From positions 186,001-250,000 of the forward strand of contig CATNEN010000013.1 in NCBI GenBank assembly GCA_950097015.1: a stretch of DNA of 64,000 nucleotides, read 5' to 3'. The notes under the pieces are model-generated. The model saw only the letters and a list, made by a program, of their open reading frames with translations. It did not search any database and had not been told where the DNA came from. This DNA is from Macrostomum hystrix. Lineage: Eukaryota; Platyhelminthes; Macrostomidae. Position numbers and translations under genes: made by a program. This document shows, piece by piece, positions 1 to 10,132 of the stretch (position 1 is the first letter of the stretch; the number at the start of each line of letters is the position of its first letter).

Positions 1-38
1 GCCCAATTATAGGTGCAATCAATTATTATTATTTGCTT
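1..38 (+). mobile_element. 3' tail of a SINE-B copy, cut by the window edge
   Basis: The first bases resemble the 3' end of SINE-B copies at 32900 and 41560: a CAATT stretch, then GGTG(C/T)AATCA, then an ATT-rich tail. Only the tail is inside the window. Confidence 0.5.
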
Positions 39-1084
39 ACTAACTGCTTATTACTTATTGTGTTGGTATAATGCCAGCTCTGCGAAAGAAATCATGTAAG
101 GTTGTCGAAAACAATTGTATTACAGCTTGAAATTTTTATATTTCAAGCACATAATTATTATATTTCTTTGTATATGAGCCGCGTCATTTGCAAAGCTCTG
201 TCTCTAATTGAAAAATAGCTGCATGCCCTCGACGCTGTGCCCAGGTGAAACAATTCACGCGGTAGACGCATGTCTCGACGTGCCATTGCGTCACCTTCAT
301 GCGACACACGCTCTTGAGATAAGAAATCAAATCGGTAGCAGCCATGCTTCTGAAGCAAATCTAACGCGCCACTTTTATTTTATGAACGTTGCTGTATGAC
401 CTTGAGGCTCGTAGTACGACGGTAATTGAGGGTGCTACTGCGTGACATGCGACATATCGAGGTTGATAAAACATGGCGACATGCAAGATTATGCCACGCG
501 ACTGGGTGAGCGAATTACTTGTTTTGAATGAATGAAACTGTCCATTAAAAATGTTGTAAAACTCCAGAGACAAGCATTGTCCCCATTAGAAGAGTACAAA
601 GAGAGCCTCAAATCGTAAAATAAGTCTAACGCAGCAGAAGAAATCGCTCTAATATGTAGGCCGCCAAGGGAAGCAAAACTACGCGCTTCCGAGTACGCGG
701 GTCAACAGAAGACAGCGCTGGACACTACTGGCTGAGATTGCCAGCTGATAAGAGCGCCACAGATAAGGAGACACGCAATGAAGGGCTGCCTGAGTACGAG
801 TAAGACACGTCAAAAACATCAGAACTTAACTCGAGAAATTCATAATACCCGCGTATATCTGTCTATTACTATCTAAGGATCATTGTTTGGTTCAGAGGCG
901 CAGAACGCATTGGACTAGTCAATCCTCCAGCGATTAACCCAGCTTATTATACCTGACCGCTACTTGACATTCTGCTACGAGAGGCAACAGCAGGACTTGC
1001 ATATTCATTCAGCGGGAAGACGTCTGAAGCCAAACGAAATCAATACAACTGACTAAAAACGGATCGCAAAACTTTTCTACTAAC
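39..1084. other. Spacer upstream of hexokinase A
   Basis: No supportable gene. Short reading frames on both strands lack family features. The 5' leader and promoter of the hexokinase should lie at its right end, but I see no clear TATA box there. Confidence 0.5.
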
Positions 1085-2521
1085 ATGCCTCGAGTAAAGC
1101 GATCGAGTAGGTTAGACCTGGAGGTTTCAAGCGAGAACGATTGGCGCATCAAGTCTCTGATCAGCAAGTTCATTCTCAGTGCTCATCAAATCGACGACCT
1201 AAAAATGAAGCTCAAAGAGGAGATTGAGAAGGGTCTCAGTGACGACCCCGAACTCAGAAAACAGAGTTCTCTTCAGATGGCCGTCACCTTCGTTCGTGGA
1301 GTTCTCAATGGATCTGAGCGAGGAAACTTTTTGGCTCTTGACCTCGGTGGAACAAACTTTCGCATTCTCGATGTATCGCTGAGAAACGGGGGCAAGTGTT
1401 TGAGTAGTTGTGAGAACTTTGCCATCCCAACTGAGAGGCTGAGGGGAACAGCCGCTGAGCTGTTTGAGTTCATCGCTGACAAGCTGGCCGAGTTCATTCA
1501 CAAGGAGCAACTGGACAAGTCAAACAAGAGGATCCCTCTCGGATTCACCTACTCATACCCGTTGGAGCTCACCTCACTCACTTCGGGAGTGATCGAGCGC
1601 TTGAACAAGTCTCTGAAAATCAGCGATGCCATTGGCAAGGATCCTGTGCAGCTGTTGCAGGAGGCGATCAACAAGCACTCACTCAACATTGACGTTCTGG
1701 CGATCCTGAACGACACGACTGGCACTCTCATGAGCGGGGCATTCATCGACGCCGCTTGTGGCATCGGCCTCATCATGGGAACTGGAAGCAACGTCTGCTA
1801 CATGGAGAGAATCTGCAGCATTCCGAAGTGGCAGTCTCTGACCGGACAGTCGCTGGACGACTGCCAAGAATTCGACTACGTCATCGTGAACACAGAGTGG
1901 GGCGCGTTCGGAGACAATGGTGTGATCGACTTTCTCAAGACTGAGTTCGATTTCCAACTCGACAAAGAGTCGCTGCATGCCGGCACGTACACATTTGAGA
2001 AGTTGTTCAGCGGCATGTATCTGGGAGAACTGGCTCGCGTCACTCTCGTGAAGCTTTGTGAAGAAGGCCTCGTGTTCGGTGGGAAGCCGTCCGAAGCGCT
2101 ACTCACACCTGGTGGCTTTCCATCGTCCTTCATCTCCCGCGTTGAGCAAGACAATCATCGAGACCTGAGCAACACGTATCGCTGTCTGAAGGAACTGAAA
2201 CTGAGCAGCGTCTCTGACGAAGACTACCACGTTGTTCGCTTTTTGGCCAACACCCTGTCATCGAGGGCCGCACAAATTGTCGCAGCTGGGCTGTCGGTGA
2301 TTGTCGAGCGAATGCAGCGCAATGAGGTCGCTATCGCTGTTGACGGCTCGCTCTTCACCAAGCATCCGGTTCTGCCCGGCCTGATGCAGGAATTCCTGGA
2401 TAAATACTGCACTAGTACTCACACCAGACTCATACATGCGGAGGACGGTAGCGGCAAGGGCGCCGCTTTTACTGCCGCTGTGGCTGAACGAATCCGTTGT
2501 GATGAGGCGATGTCTGAGTAG
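1085..2521 (+). CDS. Hexokinase, copy A (intronless, 478 aa)
   Basis: ATP-dependent hexose phosphorylation, the first step of glycolysis, in the cytosol. Family landmarks in order: phosphate-binding LDLGGTNFRIL (about residue 88), the sugar-binding loop GFTYSYP (about 155), NDTTGTLMSGAF with the catalytic Asp (about 210), GTGSNVCYME (about 233), VNTEWGAFGDNG (about 269) and C-terminal EDGSGKGAA. About 50 kDa, the single-domain glucokinase/flatworm type, not the 100-kDa double form. The ATG is the only in-frame start before the conserved region. Odd points: no introns, and the usual W-T-K after the sugar loop reads L-N-K. A second copy lies 4,075 bp downstream on the same strand and is identical over long blocks. 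I have high confidence in the family and cannot say which hexose it prefers. Confidence 0.95.
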   Translation: MPRVKRSSRLDLEVSSENDWRIKSLISKFILSAHQIDDLKMKLKEEIEKGLSDDPELRKQSSLQMAVTFVRGVLNGSERGNFLALDLGGTNFRILDVSLRNGGKCLSSCENFAIPTERLRGTAAELFEFIADKLAEFIHKEQLDKSNKRIPLGFTYSYPLELTSLTSGVIERLNKSLKISDAIGKDPVQLLQEAINKHSLNIDVLAILNDTTGTLMSGAFIDAACGIGLIMGTGSNVCYMERICSIPKWQSLTGQSLDDCQEFDYVIVNTEWGAFGDNGVIDFLKTEFDFQLDKESLHAGTYTFEKLFSGMYLGELARVTLVKLCEEGLVFGGKPSEALLTPGGFPSSFISRVEQDNHRDLSNTYRCLKELKLSSVSDEDYHVVRFLANTLSSRAAQIVAAGLSVIVERMQRNEVAIAVDGSLFTKHPVLPGLMQEFLDKYCTSTHTRLIHAEDGSGKGAAFTAAVAERIRCDEAMSE

Positions 2522-3580
2522 CTGCTAAATCTAGGAATGAGCTTTAAGTTGGTTGTGACGCATTCTTTAATAGCCTACTCATTTAATAGCTAAACATGTT
2601 GCGCAATCGTTATTATACTTTTTGCAACTTTTACTGGCCAATTCTTTTGACTTTATGCAATTCTTATTCCTTCTTGTCCTCACCCGCAGTTTCTTTTTAT
2701 TTAACCATTTGAGTCAAGCAGTTTTTAATGAGGCTAAGCTCATACACTTGCGATCGTTTTCAGGGTCCAGGGGTTTTTGACGCTGATGCTGAACCAAGCT
2801 ATGCTACCGCCTGAGGCGTGGCTAAAGCCGTGCCAGCACTTTCCATTCAGTTTTTCCTCTCCTGATTTCGCGGCTTTTTACTCGTACCTCCAAGACTCTT
2901 CATGGCCGCCTGTTTCTATGAATAAAAGGTCTTGATTAATTCTACGCCTCACCATTATGACTAACGACCTAAAGTGCACGGTGCAGTTGTGAGTGTCGTG
3001 TTGTGGCTTACTTTTCTATCTAGCTCAGAAATAAAGAGTTAAAGTGCTGAGTAAATGATACGAAAAAAGCTTTTAAACTAGTCAAAAAGCACAGGGATTC
3101 GTGAGCAGTTGCACACTATCACATGTCAGGTAATCAGATATGCAGTACTGAAATACTCGTAGTAGCATTGTACGCAAGATTTTTAGCTGCCAGGTGCGTC
3201 TTGGCAGGCTCGTTCCAGGTATTGGCGACCATCTCTAGAGGTGAAGCCTGAGCTTCTCTTCGACCAGCGGGAACAGTGTCTCCCCATCGTCCAACAGCTG
3301 CCGGAACTGTGGCCCGAACTGTTGAGGGAACGCGCTCGCGCTATCACCTGACTAATAGCGTTTTACTATCTTTCTACCCAAGAAGTATCATCATGAAGTC
3401 GACTTGGACGACTAAGCTTGAAGTGTAACTTTAGAATTCCTTTGGTATTGACGGACTTTTTATCTGTAAAATTGTACACGTTCAGTGACGATGTGTATAA
3501 AAGGCTTCGATCACAGTTTAAAGCTCTTTTGGGAGTAGCGAGATATTTGTCATCCCAACTGGAAGGTAATGACAATAATT
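2522..3580. other. 3' UTR and spacer after hexokinase A
   Basis: Apart from the candidate poly(A) signal I see no gene, array or SINE here. Confidence 0.45.
2921..2926 (+). terminator. Candidate polyadenylation signal of hexokinase A
   Basis: AATAAA about 400 nt after the stop codon, followed by T-rich sequence. Position is plausible; there is no direct evidence of use. Confidence 0.35.
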
Positions 3581-3582
3581 GT

Positions 3583-3895
3583 AAGAGGGCTGCAGGCAAT
3601 GGCACATCATTTGGTCATACTAGACCCGCAGGCAGCGAGGAGGTAATTCTGCTCATTTCGCTGACTCCTGAACACACACCCACACAGATACCGTACGCAC
3701 GCACAGACTCATACTCGTATACAGTTGTGCACATCTGTCCTGACTTTCTCATTGTCAGGCAGTGTACACATCACTGTGCCTTGGAGGTTGGCATCAAGGT
3801 CGTAAATTGCGCGACAAGTCCCAAGCCTTCTCTCCCCCAAGCCTTCTCTCCACTCCAAATGAATGTGGTCTCGCCGCGGAATCGAGCTCGAGCTT
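3583..3895 (-). mobile_element. SINE-A copy (tRNA-derived)
   Basis: Read on the minus strand, this has the family A landmarks: a GCGAGGCCACATTCATTT-like body start just after a tRNA-type head (here eroded), a CAAGGCACAGTG block, TGACAATGAGAAAGTCAGG, a GT-rich stretch, GCAGAATTGCCTCCTCGC, and a GATGTGCCATTGCC end. Seven other copies lie in the window. Confidence 0.75.
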
Positions 3896-5159
3896 CACAT
3901 CAAACTACAGAGTGAGACAGCGCAGATTCATCAGTTACTGGCTGATGCATGAGCCGGCACTGCATTCTGCTGACATTTATTGGAAAAAGAACCTAAACAA
4001 ACCAGGTATACGCTCTGAAACGTCGAAGACCCTCTTCGGACTACTTCATTTAGTTATTTTTTTAGAAGAGCCTTCGATATTAAATGTATTCTTATCGCAT
4101 ATGATTAATACGAGTAATACTCCACTCAGGCCGACTTGAATCAGCTGGTTTTTCTGATTGATAAAGCCTTCTAATTAACGGTTCGAAATTCCTCAACCTG
4201 GACCTTAGTCGCTGCCACTTTAATTAACCATTGCCGCTGTTGTACAAATGCTGTACACTGCGTCGAGATTCGTCGAGAGCGTCAGGAGCCCCCAGGAAGT
4301 TTTTTTACTAGTCCTTAATTTGGCCTTGCGATAAAAAGCTGGATTTTACCGGCGACATTTGAAAAGTTTAGACTTGCTTGTAACCAGCCAAATGAGTGAC
4401 ACAAGATTAGTCACGTTGTAGCTGAAAGAGCAAACCCTTCTTCAGAGTGTTAAACCAGATCGCCTGACAGTTAATTAGCTTTTTGAAGCAACGGTTCAGT
4501 GCGCTTCAGGACAGCAGGTGGACTAAAAGGTGTCATAAACCAACAGGGACTAATCTTGATTGGTATTTGTATATAGCTTGAACCATGCAAGGTTGTGCCC
4601 TAGAGCCGCTCCCACCAGTGCCATGGGGTGTGTCTGCAGCATGAATAGAATGTGTGTATTTTTAACACTGCATACTGCCAGCACAAGCGCGACAAATGCT
4701 TAATGCAAGTGAATCTTTCATAACAGCAAATCGCTCGCAGGCCAAATAGCGCAAGTCACACCCCCTCCTTGCGAAACAGCATTTGACATTTGACAACACT
4801 GCAATGCAAATGAAGAAAATTACGACCAGAGCCGTAGGAAAGACTGAATCAACTTGCTGAATTGTCGCTGTTACTGTGCAAGGAATTATTAAACAGGCCC
4901 TGTATTTAAGAGAGCAGATTTCATCACAGCCCTAGAAATTTATAAAAAAAGATTTAAACGAACATGTGAAAGTAACACACCGCCAAATAACAAAAAGATC
5001 GCACCAAAGATACGCCACTTGAACCCGTGTAAGGAAGAAAGCTATTATATATACAAACATAATAGTTTCTCTGCATTGAGGTAAAAACCAGCCGCTTAAA
5101 AATCAATTCTTTGATTTAATTTTATACCTTCGATTCCGAAAAATCATTGTCTTAACAAG
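3896..5159. other. Spacer upstream of hexokinase B
   Basis: No supportable gene. AT-rich towards the right end. It shows no obvious similarity to the upstream region of copy A, so the duplication or its homogenisation does not extend into the promoter. Confidence 0.45.
5046..5053 (+). promoter_or_regulatory. Possible TATA box for hexokinase B
   Basis: TATATATA 107 nt upstream of the copy B start codon, which would give a leader of roughly 80 nt. The surroundings are AT-rich, so chance occurrence is possible. Confidence 0.3.
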
Positions 5160-6626
5160 ATGAGTCGCATCAGAAAGTCGAGTCGATTGGACCTGGAGGT
5201 TTCAAGCGAGAACGATTGGCGCATCAAGTCTCTGATCAGCAAATTTATCCTCACCCATCAAAAAATTAACGATCTTAGAGCAAAACTCAAGGAGGAGATT
5301 GAGAAGGGTCTCAGTGACGACCCCGAACTCAGAAAACAGAGTTCTCTTCAGATGGCCGTCACCTTCGTTCGTGGAGTTCTCAATGGATCTGAGCGAGGAA
5401 ACTTTTTGGCTCTTGACCTCGGTGGAACAAACTTTCGCATTCTCGATGTATCGCTGAGAAACGGGGGCAAGTGTTTGAGTAGTTGTGAGAACTTTGCCAT
5501 CCCAACTGAGAGGCTGAGGGGAACAGCCGCTGAGCTGTTTGAGTTCATCGCTGACAAGCTGGCCGAGTTCATTCACAAGGAGCAACTGGACAAGTCAAAC
5601 AAGAGGATCCCTCTCGGATTCACCTACTCATACCCGTTGGAGCTCACCTCACTCACTTCGGGAGTGATCGAGCGCTTGAACAAGTCTCTGAAAATCAGCG
5701 ATGCCATTGGCAAGGATCCTGTGCAGCTGTTGCAGGAGGCGATCAACAAGCACTCACTCAACATTGACGTTCTGGCGATCCTGAACGACACGACTGGCAC
5801 TCTCATGAGCGGGGCATTCATCGACGCCGCTTGTGGCATCGGCCTCATCATGGGAACTGGAAGCAACGTCTGCTACATGGAGAGAATCTGCAGCATTCCG
5901 AAGTGGCAGTCTCTGACCGGACAGTCGCTGGACGACTGCCAAGAATTCGACTACGTCATCGTGAACACAGAGTGGGGCGCGTTCGGAGACAATGGTGTGA
6001 TCGACTTTCTCAAGACTGAGTTCGATTTCCAACTCGACAAAGAGTCGCTGCATGCCGGCACGTACACATTTGAGAAGTTGTTCAGCGGCATGTATCTGGG
6101 AGAACTGGCTCGCGTCACTCTCGTGAAGCTTTGTGAAGAAGGCCTCGTGTTCGGTGGGAAGCCGTCCGAAGCGCTACTCACACCTGGTGGCTTTCCATCG
6201 TCCTTCATCTCCCGCGTTGAGCAAGACAATCATCGAGACCTGAGCAACACGTATCGCTGTCTGAAGGAACTGAAACTGAGCAGCGTCTCTGACGAAGACT
6301 ACCACGTTGTTCGCTTTTTAGCTAATGCTCTTTCTGTACGAGCTGCTCAAATTGTCGCAGCTGGGCTGTCGGTGATTGTCGAGCGAATGCAGCGCAATGA
6401 GGTCGCTATCGCTGTTGACGGCTCGCTGTACAAGAAGCATCCTAAATTGCAATTCCTTATTTCAGAGTTCTTGGACACCTACTGTGAGGATGTTTTTACC
6501 CGCTTGGTGCTGGCAGAAGACGGCAGTGGAAAGGGCGCCGCGTTTACGGCAGCTGTTGCCGAGAGGATCAAGTTCAAAACTGACTCGCAGGACTATTCGG
6601 CTGTCGGTGACTCGTCTGTTGAGTAG
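5160..6626 (+). CDS. Hexokinase, copy B (intronless, 488 aa)
   Basis: Same reaction and landmarks as copy A: LDLGGTNFRIL, GFTYSYP, NDTTGTLMSGAF, GTGSNVCYME, VNTEWGAFGDNG, EDGSGKGAA. It differs from A only in the first ten codons, a short stretch around residues 28-44, a 28-nt patch near residue 388, and the C-terminal quarter after VDGSL. Copy B ends with about ten extra polar residues. In the differing patches many changes are synonymous, so the copies are old; the intervening blocks are identical at the DNA level. The start ATG aligns with that of copy A and is preceded directly by an AG, so a trans-splice acceptor is possible if the organism uses spliced leaders. Functional redundancy versus specialisation cannot be told from sequence. 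Confidence 0.95.
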   Translation: MSRIRKSSRLDLEVSSENDWRIKSLISKFILTHQKINDLRAKLKEEIEKGLSDDPELRKQSSLQMAVTFVRGVLNGSERGNFLALDLGGTNFRILDVSLRNGGKCLSSCENFAIPTERLRGTAAELFEFIADKLAEFIHKEQLDKSNKRIPLGFTYSYPLELTSLTSGVIERLNKSLKISDAIGKDPVQLLQEAINKHSLNIDVLAILNDTTGTLMSGAFIDAACGIGLIMGTGSNVCYMERICSIPKWQSLTGQSLDDCQEFDYVIVNTEWGAFGDNGVIDFLKTEFDFQLDKESLHAGTYTFEKLFSGMYLGELARVTLVKLCEEGLVFGGKPSEALLTPGGFPSSFISRVEQDNHRDLSNTYRCLKELKLSSVSDEDYHVVRFLANALSVRAAQIVAAGLSVIVERMQRNEVAIAVDGSLYKKHPKLQFLISEFLDTYCEDVFTRLVLAEDGSGKGAAFTAAVAERIKFKTDSQDYSAVGDSSVE

Positions 6627-6916
6627 ATGCTCCAGTATTTCTTGGATTTACAACCACGAACTTTAAGATTTTTAGTACGTCCTAAAATTTTAGTTGAGTC
6701 ACGATTGGCTTACGTACTTTTTGAGCCATTTTTTGGAAAACTATGTGTCATTAAACTTCTGTCAGCTCCTTTGCTACGTTCTAAATGCTTTTTTCTTTTA
6801 GGTATATCATTTTTTAAAGACTATTGTGTATGGGCTTTTGTTATAAATTTTAGCAAGGGAAATCTAACTGGTCAAGCTATTCACGCAATACTACTGCTTC
6901 AGAAAAAAAGTTAATG

Positions 6917-6922
6917 AATAAA
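6917..6922 (+). terminator. Candidate polyadenylation signal of hexokinase B
   Basis: Overlapping AATAAA signals about 290 nt after the stop codon, in an AT-rich 3' UTR. Confidence 0.4.
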
Positions 6923-7018
6923 ATAAACACTTTTATTTATAGCCAGTTATACGTGCCCGCCAGAAAAGTATGCACACCGAGAATCTCATTAATATCGTGT
7001 CCTCCACTGTTACATTGT

Positions 7019-7640
7019 TTGTTGTTGTTGTTGGCGGTGCCGTGGCCTAGCCCTGACGACCTCCTTCAGCCTTACTCGCTCCCTGAACTCGTTACAGAGA
7101 GACAGACTTTCCTCGGGCATTGCTCAGCTCCATGATGCCGCCCCCCTCTTAATGTTGTCCATCATTGGGCACTTTAGCAGGAAGTGCTCCATCTTTGCAC
7201 CTCTCGGCAGTTTTTGCACCTCCACATTCAGAGGACCTACTTTCTCCTCTGCTGCATTTCTCGGCCTCGGTATTTGGCAGCTCGGCGCACTTCAAATGAA
7301 AGCTCACGTTGCACTCACTTCACAACGCTCCGACACTTCTCAGCTTTTGTTGCGTTCCGCACACTTCGTCGCATCCTCCTCCTCTCCACCCTTCGGCCCA
7401 GGGTTCTTCTCCTCATTTCCGAGGAGAAAAGTCTCCAATGTCTCCAAATGTCTCCAGAGAAGAGCTGTCTCCACTCTCATCTGGGTCTTGGCAACGTATC
7501 TCGGATCATGTTCTTCAGAGGGTCCATGCGGAAGGCACTCCCTCAGGGCGCACCAGTGAAGGTCTGGCCCGTAGCGCCGGAAGACATGTCCCCTCCCGGT
7601 AGACTCCGAGAGCCTGTTACATACGTCGAAGAGCATAGAC
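7019..7640 (-). mobile_element. Non-LTR retrotransposon remnant with 2A-like and zinc-finger segments
   Basis: On the minus strand an open frame (7636 to 7340) ends its leader with LLGNEEKNPGPKG (about 7394-7430), close to the 2A consensus D-V/I-E-x-N-P-G-P that many CR1/L2-type non-LTR elements carry before a PHD finger. After a stop and a frame change comes ECNVSFHLKCAEL, a C-x-H-x2-C zinc-finger piece, and further on EHFLLKCP, which resembles the end of a reverse-transcriptase ORF. The minus-strand 3' end is an AAC microsatellite (rev-comp at about 7019-7032), as in many non-LTR tails. It has stops and frameshifts and no reverse-transcriptase core, so it is a dead or internally deleted copy. 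In the 2A motif D is N and V is E. Confidence 0.6.
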
Positions 7641-8242
7641 TACATTTCATACTATTAACTACATTTTCACTTTTAAATGTCTGCTTTCGCGTTAAATTGA
7701 CGTGGTTGTCAATCGGTCCTTCGCAATGCTTTGTTATAAAACCGTTTTAAGTATTATCTGTTTGAGGTACATTGTGATTATCAAACATACATTGGCATTA
7801 CTAAATTAGACACAACACTGTAACCTTGTTTTATAATTCAATCTATGCATACTGATGGTTAAACCTTGCATTTTCACTGTAGGAAAAAGAGACGAAATAA
7901 AAAATTATGAAACGGCTAATTTTAGAAACTGTGCAAAATAGACTACAGAAAAGCATTCAAAGGAAAAATATACATTTGCTGCTACATGTACGTCGTACGT
8001 TCGTACGTCTAGTGTACTCTCAGCATTGAGCATGGTGTGTATGACGATATGTTCCGTTTAAAAAGGAATTCTAGACCGGATTCTAAGTTATTGAAACTAG
8101 TAACCAATGGTAATGTACAAAAATATGTATATGATGGATGATTTGTAATATAAAGCTTTCTATTCTGCTTTGTATTCTGAGTTACAGCTGATTCTCAAAT
8201 TATAGTTTTTCTTCAGTCCACGATCGCATATAGTATTTGAGA
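7641..8242. other. Spacer and leader before the repeat protein
   Basis: AT-rich with no gene seen. A TTTTTCTTCAG pyrimidine tract plus AG lies about 30 nt before the downstream start codon and could be a cis- or trans-splice acceptor. An AATATAAAG near 8147 could be a weak TATA box. Confidence 0.4.
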
Positions 8243-10132
8243 ATGAGAAAAACGATTGAAATATCCCTACTGATGGCGGTCTTAGGCCTCATTACTGCAG
8301 CAGCGACACCTGCGAACAACGGCGGCGACATTCGAAATAAGATCGGCGAGAGTGCTCACGCTAACGACAGTGGACTTCCTGAGTACATTGATGGCGGAGT
8401 CGGCGGAACTGGTCAAACAAAGAGTGACAGTGCCAGCAAACAACACAGCAGCGGAACTGGTCAAACAAAGAGTGACAGTGCCAGCAAACAACGCAGCAGC
8501 GGAACTGGTCAAACAAAGAGTGACAGTGCCAGCAAACAACACAGCAGCGGAACTGGTCAAACAAAGAGTGACAGTGCCAGCAAACCACACAGCAGCGGAA
8601 CCGGTCTAACAAAGAGTGACAGTTTCAGCGAACCACACAGCAGCGGAACTGGTCAAACAAAGAGTGATAGTGCCAGCAAACCACACAGCAGCGGAACTGG
8701 TCAAACAAAGAGTGACAGTGCCAGCAAACAACACAGCAGCGGAACCGGTCAAACAAAGAGTGACAGTGCCAGCAAACAACACAGCAGCGGAACTGGTCAA
8801 ACAAAGAGTGACAGTGCCAGCAAAAAACACAGCAGCGGAACTGGTCAAACAAAGAGTGACAGTGCCAGCAAACCACACAGCAGCGGAACTGGTCAAACAA
8901 AGAGTGACAGTGCCAGCAAACAACACAGCAGCGGAACTGGTCAAACAAAGAGTGACAGTGCCAGCAAACAACACAGCAGCGGAACTGGTCAAACAAAGAG
9001 TGACAGTGCCAGCAAACAACACAGCAGCGGAACTGGTCAAACAAAGAGTGACAGTGCCAGCAAACAACACAGCAGCGGAACTGGTCAAACAAAGAGTGAC
9101 AGTGCCAGCAAACCACACAGCAGCGGAACTGGTCAAACAAAGAGTGACAGTGCCAGCAAACAACACAGCAGCGGAACCGGTCAAACAAAGAGTGACAGTG
9201 CCAGCAAACAACACAGCAGCGGAACTGGTCAAACAAAGAGTGACAGTGCCAGCAAACCACACAGCAGCGGAACTGGTCAAACAAAGAGTGACAGTGCCAG
9301 CAAACAACACAGCAGCGGAACCGGTCAAACAAAGAGTGACAGTGCCAGCAAACAACACAGCAGCGGAACTGGTCAGACCGAGGAAGTTGGTGCCAGAAAG
9401 AACCGCAGCATTACAAGAGGCAGACTTTTATCCGAAAATGCTAAAAACGTTGAAATGAATCGGACAGCTATGGACGAAAATTTCATCAATAGCGATATCA
9501 AACCAAATACGACGTATGACGGCAATAGAAACGATAGAAAAAAAGAAAACGTTTCTAAAAGCATGGTATCGGGAACTGTACATAATAAAAAAGTAGTAAA
9601 TGCTTTAATAAAGCTTACTGCAATTATGGGCAAGCCTGTTAAAAATGCATCACTAAATAACACACAAGATTATAATAAAACGACAAAACGAAGCGAAAAC
9701 TTTAGCAGTAGCTCAAGTGAAGGAGCAACGAGTAATCTCTCTGTCGAAAGCACAACGACCACCAGCAGCAGCGCCACAGCAAGCACAAGGCAAAGCGAAA
9801 ATTTCAGACAGCAAAGTACAGCAGTCAGCTCCAGAAGAAGTCACGACAGCACAAGACACTCTCAAAGGCAGAATGAAGTTAGTGCGAATGAAATTAGAAG
9901 AAAAAGTCCACCTGGAACTGAAAACCAAGAAAAAAGCAATGCCAGACGGACTGTTTTTGTGCTGCTTCTCTTGCTCGTAATTGTTTCCATCCCAGGCTGT
10001 GTCGGATTCTGCGTATTTTGCAAAACAAGGGCCTCCAGAGCCGGTTGGAACCGCATCGAATTCAATCAGAATTCTAATAAGGCCGCAATTGTGACGGATG
10101 AGAACTGCAGCATGCTCTATAGAGCCATCTGA
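8243..10132 (+). CDS. Unrecognised single-pass membrane protein with 16-residue repeats (629 aa)
   Basis: Start is the ATG at 8243: the open frame extends two codons upstream only through a TTG. Residues 1-22 look like a signal peptide (basic start, hydrophobic core, small residues). Residues 55-374 are twenty tandem copies of a 16-residue unit of consensus GTGQTKSDSASKQHSS, rich in Ser, Thr, Gly and Lys and almost free of hydrophobics. A Ser/Thr/Asn-rich spacer with several N-x-S/T sites follows. Near residues 570-595 a strongly hydrophobic stretch (FVLLLLLVIV) is followed by Cys and basic residues and a tail of about 35 residues. This predicts a type I membrane protein with a glycosylated, mucin- or adhesin-like ectodomain. 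No catalytic motif and no family recognised. No intron is needed to read it. Confidence 0.75.
   Translation: MRKTIEISLLMAVLGLITAAATPANNGGDIRNKIGESAHANDSGLPEYIDGGVGGTGQTKSDSASKQHSSGTGQTKSDSASKQRSSGTGQTKSDSASKQHSSGTGQTKSDSASKPHSSGTGLTKSDSFSEPHSSGTGQTKSDSASKPHSSGTGQTKSDSASKQHSSGTGQTKSDSASKQHSSGTGQTKSDSASKKHSSGTGQTKSDSASKPHSSGTGQTKSDSASKQHSSGTGQTKSDSASKQHSSGTGQTKSDSASKQHSSGTGQTKSDSASKQHSSGTGQTKSDSASKPHSSGTGQTKSDSASKQHSSGTGQTKSDSASKQHSSGTGQTKSDSASKPHSSGTGQTKSDSASKQHSSGTGQTKSDSASKQHSSGTGQTEEVGARKNRSITRGRLLSENAKNVEMNRTAMDENFINSDIKPNTTYDGNRNDRKKENVSKSMVSGTVHNKKVVNALIKLTAIMGKPVKNASLNNTQDYNKTTKRSENFSSSSSEGATSNLSVESTTTTSSSATASTRQSENFRQQSTAVSSRRSHDSTRHSQRQNEVSANEIRRKSPPGTENQEKSNARRTVFVLLLLLVIVSIPGCVGFCVFCKTRASRAGWNRIEFNQNSNKAAIVTDENCSMLYRAI
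8405..9364 (+). repeat. Coding minisatellite, 48-nt unit x 20
   Basis: Twenty in-phase 48-nt units. Most differences fall at one codon near the end of the unit (CAA/CCA/AAA giving Gln, Pro or Lys); unit 5 is the most divergent. The length is a multiple of three, so other frames on both strands stay open too; those are not genes. Confidence 0.95.

Noticed and set aside
1199-2412. Minus-strand and alternative-frame ORFs over the hexokinases
   Set aside because: Shadows of the coding strand. They were useful only because their exact repetition in copy B confirms nucleotide identity.
8606-9458. Long plus- and minus-strand frames inside the repeat domain
   Set aside because: They are shadows of the 48-nt coding repeat; only the frame with signal peptide, stem and membrane span continues beyond the array.
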